A stretch of DNA of 9,153 nt. It comes from Pyramidobacter sp. (GTDB taxonomy: Bacteria > Synergistota > Synergistia > Synergistales > Dethiosulfovibrionaceae). This document shows, in pieces, positions 6,063 through 9,153 of this stretch; the stretch's first letter is position 1, and each line of letters opens with the position of its first letter. The stretch lies in contig JAEEUD010000056.1 of the NCBI GenBank assembly GCA_016286835.1, forward strand, positions 1 through 9,153, in the 5' to 3' direction. The notes beneath the pieces were generated by a model. The model was given only the letters and a program-made list of their open reading frames with translations. It did no database searches and was not told the DNA's origin. The position numbers were made by a program, and so were the translations under genes.

Positions 6063-6770
6063 TCAGCGTTCGTCCTGCGGCGCGCTCTCGCCGGCAGAGA
6101 CGAGAACGCCGCTGGCGAGCAGATGCGTGAGCAGGCGATGGATGTTTTTGAAGCCGGTCTTCACCAGTAATGCCGAGATGACATTTTTCACCGTGCCGAC
6201 GGAAACGCTCATCTCGCGGGCGATCTCTTCGCGCTCCAGATTGCGGCTCATCAGCCTCAGAACGTCGATTTCGCGGTGCGTAAAGAGCGCGTGCCAGGGA
6301 TTGATGCGGCTGCAGCTGTCCTCGTCCGGGAAAAGCCGATAACCACTTCTCGTTGCGCGTACGGCAGCAACCAGCCCGGGAAGACCGATGTGCTCAGCGA
6401 ACAAAAATCCGCTGACGCCGGCCTCCATTGCCTTAGAAACCAGCGACGTGTCATGCAGGAACGAGACGATCATAAACTTGCATTCAGAACGCGCACTGAC
6501 GGTCCTGCGGGCAAAATCGAACAACGCCTCCGGCTCTCGCGTCGACAGACAAGCCAGCACCACGTCGGGCTTCAGTTTTTCAAGCTGCGGCGCGAGTTCT
6601 TCAATGCTTTCGAACTGCGCGGCCGTTTCAATATCAGGAACCTGCTTCAGGGCATTGGCAAGCAAATCCCGAAGCAGCCTCTGAGCGCCGACAACCACGG
6701 CTCGCAGCCTGGGCGAATGCGGCGAGATCCCTGCGGCCAGCACCTCGGCTACATTATGGTTGGCTTCCAT
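6063..6770 (-). CDS. LuxR-type regulator with a degenerate receiver domain
   Basis: A 235-residue protein with a receiver-like N-terminal domain (about 22-147) and a LuxR/FixJ-type HTH at the C-terminus (FTHREIDVLRLMSRN at 163-177 through EEIAREMSVSVGTVKNVISALLVKTG at 181-206). The receiver keeps the family's hydrophobic pattern (RAVVVGAQRLLRDLL, KPDVVLACLS, FMIVSFL, MEAGVSGFLFAE) but lacks its chemistry. The acidic pair after strand 1 is G28-A29, the phospho-acceptor aspartate is C74, and the conserved lysine is A125. It should therefore bind DNA without being phosphorylated, possibly controlled by a ligand, by redox at C74 or by its amount. The start at 6770 is supported only by a weak GGGGG ribosome site eight bases upstream. 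It lies 30 bases after the EamA permease gene, presumably on one transcript. No partner kinase is seen. Confidence 0.85.
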   Translation of the reverse strand: MEANHNVAEVLAAGISPHSPRLRAVVVGAQRLLRDLLANALKQVPDIETAAQFESIEELAPQLEKLKPDVVLACLSTREPEALFDFARRTVSARSECKFMIVSFLHDTSLVSKAMEAGVSGFLFAEHIGLPGLVAAVRATRSGYRLFPDEDSCSRINPWHALFTHREIDVLRLMSRNLEREEIAREMSVSVGTVKNVISALLVKTGFKNIHRLLTHLLASGVLVSAGESAPQDER

Positions 6771-6800
6771 GTTTTTTGCCCCCGAAAGAACACCGGCGTC

Positions 6801-7658
6801 CTATTTCTCCACGCCGACCGTGCTGAGCAGCACGCCGGCGACGATCACGGCGCCGCCGAGGGCCTGGAACGTGCTGACCGTCTCGCCCAGCACCAGATAC
6901 GAGCAGACCACGCCGACGACGGGCTGCAGATTGAGCAGGATCATCGGCACGGTCACGGACAGCCCTTTGATCGAGTAGTTGAAAAACAGAAATGCCAGCA
7001 GCGAGCAGCACACGGCAAGAAACAGGATCGCGCTCCCGCTGCGCAGCGTCGGCATGATCCACGGGCGCCCCTCCAGCAGGACGAGCGGCACGAACGCAAG
7101 CGAACCGATCAGCATCTGCCACTGCGTCAGGAGCGCGGTGGAGTATTTCTCCGTCAGCTTCTGAGCGGAGAGACAGTACGCGCCCCACATCACGCCGGGA
7201 ATGACCATCATCAGGTCGCCTTTCAGGCTGCCTTCGCCCGTCCCCGAGCCTGTCAGCATTCCCACGCCGGCCACAGCGATGGCGATTCCCGCGAGCTGAC
7301 GGAACACGGGCAGCTTTCTGCGAGCCACGCACTCCATCGTCAGCACGATGACGGGGTAACAGGCCGTGATCAGCGCCGCGCGCGACGAGCTGGTCATGGC
7401 GATCGCCGCGTTCTGGAAAGCGAAATACAGCGTCACGCCGAACAGTCCGCTGACCACCAGCCGCGGCCAGTCGCTGCGGGCGACCTGCTCGCGCTGACCG
7501 GTCAGAGCGCGGAAGACGAAAAACAGGACTCCCGCCAGCACCGCCCGGACCAGCCCGAGCTGCTGCGGCGAGATCGTCTCATAGGCCACCGCCGTGCCAA
7601 GGTAGGAAGCGCCCCAGAACAACACCGAGCCCATGATCGCACAGTAATGTTTCCACAT
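6801..7658 (-). CDS. EamA-family (DMT superfamily) permease
   Basis: A 285-residue inner-membrane protein of the drug/metabolite transporter type, with ten predicted helices in two EamA repeats. Repeat 1 spans about 7-136 (GSVLFWGASYLGTAVAY; QLGLVRAVLAGVLFFVFRAL; LYFAFQNAAIAMTSSSRAAL; YPVIVLTMECVARRKLP; GIAIAVAGVGML). Repeat 2 spans about 147-282 (GDLMMVIPGVMWGAYCLSAQ; QMLIGSLAFVPLVLL; ILFLAVCCSLLAFLFFNYSI; LNLQPVVGVVCSYLVLGE; LGGAVIVAGVLL). Relatives export amino acids, metabolites or drugs; substrate cannot be told from sequence. The ATG at 7658 is the first in frame after a stop; the only ribosome-site-like element (TAGGAA) is 12 bases upstream, so translation may be weak or the start slightly different. 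The LuxR-type gene follows 30 bases downstream and may regulate it. Confidence 0.9.
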   Translation of the reverse strand: MWKHYCAIMGSVLFWGASYLGTAVAYETISPQQLGLVRAVLAGVLFFVFRALTGQREQVARSDWPRLVVSGLFGVTLYFAFQNAAIAMTSSSRAALITACYPVIVLTMECVARRKLPVFRQLAGIAIAVAGVGMLTGSGTGEGSLKGDLMMVIPGVMWGAYCLSAQKLTEKYSTALLTQWQMLIGSLAFVPLVLLEGRPWIMPTLRSGSAILFLAVCCSLLAFLFFNYSIKGLSVTVPMILLNLQPVVGVVCSYLVLGETVSTFQALGGAVIVAGVLLSTVGVEK

Positions 7659-7696
7659 ATGATTATTCAGTTCCTATCAAAGTAAAATGAGAAAAC

Positions 7697-7725
7697 GCGC
7701 CGAAAATCCGGCGCTGAAAATCATA
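7697..7725 (-). promoter_or_regulatory. Extended -10 promoter and 5' hairpin before the EamA gene
   Basis: On the minus strand TGG-TATGAT (-10 at 7725-7720) gives an extended -10, without a good -35. The predicted transcript would begin at about 7713, exactly at a 6-bp hairpin (7714-7709 with 7702-7697, GCGCCG/CGGCGC) followed by GTTTTC. The hairpin may stabilise the 5' end or act as a weak attenuator. Confidence 0.4.
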
Positions 7726-7896
7726 CCACAAAATCGAACGCGCCGGCGAACCAAAATCCTGGGGGGCCAAACGCAAGACTAAGGAACGATTTCGCGCATA
7801 AAGGAATTGACTATTGCTGATCTTTCACAGCGCAAAATGCATTTGAGACGCGGCAAATCGCTTTTCGTGCGCAATCTGGATAGCCTGGCGTTTTTA

Positions 7897-8064
7897 TGTT
7901 AAGATAAGACAGCAAGCAACGGACGGTGCCCTCCGTTTCGCCGTCTGCGTCAGAGCCGCTGTCGTTCATCGGTTCCATTTTCACGAATACGGGCATCGGA
8001 GCTGACGATTTCCGCGTCGCGCGGGAAACGCCGGCTTTTTCTTTTCATCTTTTGATCACGGAGG
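7897..8064 (+). promoter_or_regulatory. Probable promoter and structured leader of the CLC gene
   Basis: An extended -10 (TG at 7897-7898, TAAGAT at 7900-7905) without a clear -35 would start a transcript near 7912 with about 160 nt of leader. ACGGA (7919-7923) pairs with TCCGT (7932-7936). The overlapping CCTCCGT (7930-7936) is perfectly complementary to the gene's ribosome site ACGGAGG (8058-8064), so the two pairings exclude each other. A further hairpin pairs 8009-8016 with 8020-8028 (one bulged G), and a T-rich stretch (8036-8045) follows. GACAGC (7908-7913) and GCTGTC (7958-7963) can close the first domain if the transcript starts slightly earlier. It does not match the fluoride riboswitch consensus as I know it. 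Bases 7726-7896 hold no gene I can support. Confidence 0.45.
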
Positions 8065-8071
8065 AATGGCT

Positions 8072-9153
8072 ATGAAAAAACTCTTGTCTGCTTATGGTAC
8101 CACGCTCCTGCTCGGCCTCGCGGCGCTGCCCGTGGGCGTGGCCGCAGGCGCGGCGGACGCGCTGTTCGGGCACGGCGTGCTGTTTGTAACGAAACTCCGC
8201 CTCGCCCACCCGTACTGGTTCATCCCCTTCCTGGGGCTTGCCGGGCTCGCGCTCGCCTGGTGCCTGCGCACGTTCGGCGGCAAAAGCACCAAGGGCATGA
8301 CGCTGATCTTTGAAGCGGGACACGGCGTCGCCGACGAGATCCCGCTGCGGCTGATCCCGCTGGCGATCGGCGGCACGTGGCTGTCGCACCTTTTCGGCGG
8401 CAGCACCGGCCGCGAGGGCGTGGCCGTACAGATCGGCGGCACGATCGGCCACGCCGTGGGGCGAATGCTTCCGGTGCGGGACGCGGGTCGCCTGATGCTG
8501 ATCGCCGGCATGGCGGCCGGTTTCGCCGGGCTGTTCCGCACGCCTGTGGCGGCGACGTTTTTCGCCATCGAAGTTCTCACGGCCGGCACGCTGGAATACC
8601 GGGCCATCTTCCCGGCGATGGTGGCCGCCTTCGTCGCAAGCCGCGCTTCGGGCACGCTGGGGCTGGGAAAGTTCACGTTCGACCTGGCTTCCACGCTCTC
8701 GCCGACCTTTGCCACAGGCGGACGCCTAATCGCGCTCGGCCTCATCTTCGGCGTCGCCGGAGGCCTGTTCGCCTGGACGATGCACCATGTCAAGGACGGC
8801 CTCGCGAAGCTGATCCCCAATCCGCTCTGGCGCGCGCTTCTCGTCGGTACGGCGCTGAGCGTGCTGTCGCTGCTGTGCTGGGAAGGTCGCTATTCGGGCG
8901 TTTCGACACAGCTGATCGGCGAAGCGTTCGCGGGAAAGGCGTTCCCCTGGGATTTCGCGCTGAAGGCGCTGTTCACGATCTTCACGCTGTCGGCTGGATT
9001 CCTCGGCGGCGAGGTGGTGCCGCTGTTCGTCACCGGTGCGACGCTGGGATCGCTCGCCGGTCCCCTGATCGGCCTGCCGGTGCAGGCGTCCGCGGCGCTG
9101 GGCTGCGTGGCCGTCTTCGGCGGCGCGACGAACACTCTTCTGGGACCGATCAT
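8072..9153 (+). CDS. CLC-type antiporter, probably fluoride/proton (CLC-F), partial
   Basis: The frame is open from an ATG with GGAGG seven bases upstream to the window end (360 codons; family members are about 400). It is a multi-helix inner-membrane CLC protein. The gating glutamate is E115 in GSTGREGVAVQIG (110-122); helix G/H-type segments GMAAGFAGLFRTPVAATFFAIEVL (146-169, F/A/G-rich) follow, and helix N reads GGEVVPLF (312-319). Three points suggest the fluoride clade rather than chloride CLCs: no GSGIP serine motif but M76, 39 residues before the gating glutamate as in CLC-eca (M79/E118); GREGV instead of GREGP; and E314 in GGEVVP, matching the clade's GGEVTP. Such proteins expel fluoride in exchange for protons. 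The threonine of GGEVTP is V316 here. The residue comparisons are recalled, not aligned. Confidence 0.88.
   Translation, partial: MKKLLSAYGTTLLLGLAALPVGVAAGAADALFGHGVLFVTKLRLAHPYWFIPFLGLAGLALAWCLRTFGGKSTKGMTLIFEAGHGVADEIPLRLIPLAIGGTWLSHLFGGSTGREGVAVQIGGTIGHAVGRMLPVRDAGRLMLIAGMAAGFAGLFRTPVAATFFAIEVLTAGTLEYRAIFPAMVAAFVASRASGTLGLGKFTFDLASTLSPTFATGGRLIALGLIFGVAGGLFAWTMHHVKDGLAKLIPNPLWRALLVGTALSVLSLLCWEGRYSGVSTQLIGEAFAGKAFPWDFALKALFTIFTLSAGFLGGEVVPLFVTGATLGSLAGPLIGLPVQASAALGCVAVFGGATNTLLGPI

Noticed and set aside
6276..7685. Long plus-strand open frame of 469 codons
   Set aside because: It is antisense to the EamA and LuxR-type genes, is rich in H, R, Q and D as expected for a GC-rich antisense frame, and matches no family.
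7811..7996. Minus-strand 61-codon ORF in the divergent intergenic region
   Set aside because: No ribosome site or recognisable motif, and it overlaps the proposed CLC promoter and leader.
7740..8071. Possible fluoride riboswitch ahead of the CLC gene
   Set aside because: The GGxGATGG and TGATG-CxCCTAC elements of the crcB motif could not be found on the plus strand, so the leader is described only as structured.
8092..9153. Minus-strand open frames at the right end (8045-8452, 8092-8820, 8890-9153)
   Set aside because: The plus strand codes for a CLC protein throughout; these have A/P/S/R-biased composition and no motifs.

Overview
The window is GC-rich (AT-rich only in some intergenic stretches) and dense, with strong purine-rich ribosome binding sites, consensus-like sigma-70 promoters and hairpin-plus-U-run terminators. 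Gene content (a stand-alone leuB with a MatC-type permease, single-domain flavin oxidoreductase, CLC of the fluoride type, short secreted protein) would fit an anaerobic host-associated bacterium such as a member of the Synergistota. That placement is a guess from overall impression; there is no rRNA or marker gene here to prove it.

Layout. 1-260: terminator of an upstream plus-strand gene, a stretch of small hairpins, then a consensus promoter. 261-2627 (+): an ArsR-type HTH regulator with its own terminator, then an operon of an alpha/beta hydrolase, a 30-codon stub that looks like the start of a tautomerase gene, and an Old Yellow Enzyme family oxidoreductase; a bidirectional terminator follows. 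2718-5310 (-): leuB (start revised to 5069) and a MatC/SLC13-like permease in one operon, led by a promoter, a 26-codon leader ORF and a terminator with competing pairings, that is, a transcription attenuator. The two genes are separated by five exact-period 7-bp AT-rich units. 5451-5978 (+): a promoter, a 5' hairpin and a small exported protein. 6063-7658 (-): an EamA/DMT permease followed by a LuxR-type regulator whose receiver domain has lost all of the phosphorylation residues. 8072-9153 (+): a CLC antiporter, cut by the window end, carrying residues typical of fluoride/proton CLC-F proteins and preceded by a structured leader able to mask its ribosome binding site.

How the parts fit. The first cluster is a regulator next to a small detoxification-like or catabolic operon (hydrolase, tautomerase remnant, ene-reductase-like flavoenzyme); its substrate cannot be read from the sequence. 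The leuB operon couples the third step of leucine synthesis to an organic-anion-type permease, with leader features suggesting control by charged leucyl-tRNA. The right end holds two unrelated membrane transport units facing apart from a 413-bp divergent intergenic region.

The most informative signals are the leuB attenuator, the CLC-F signature with its leader, the degenerate receiver domain, the truncated tautomerase reading frame, and the heptad repeat between leuB and the permease.
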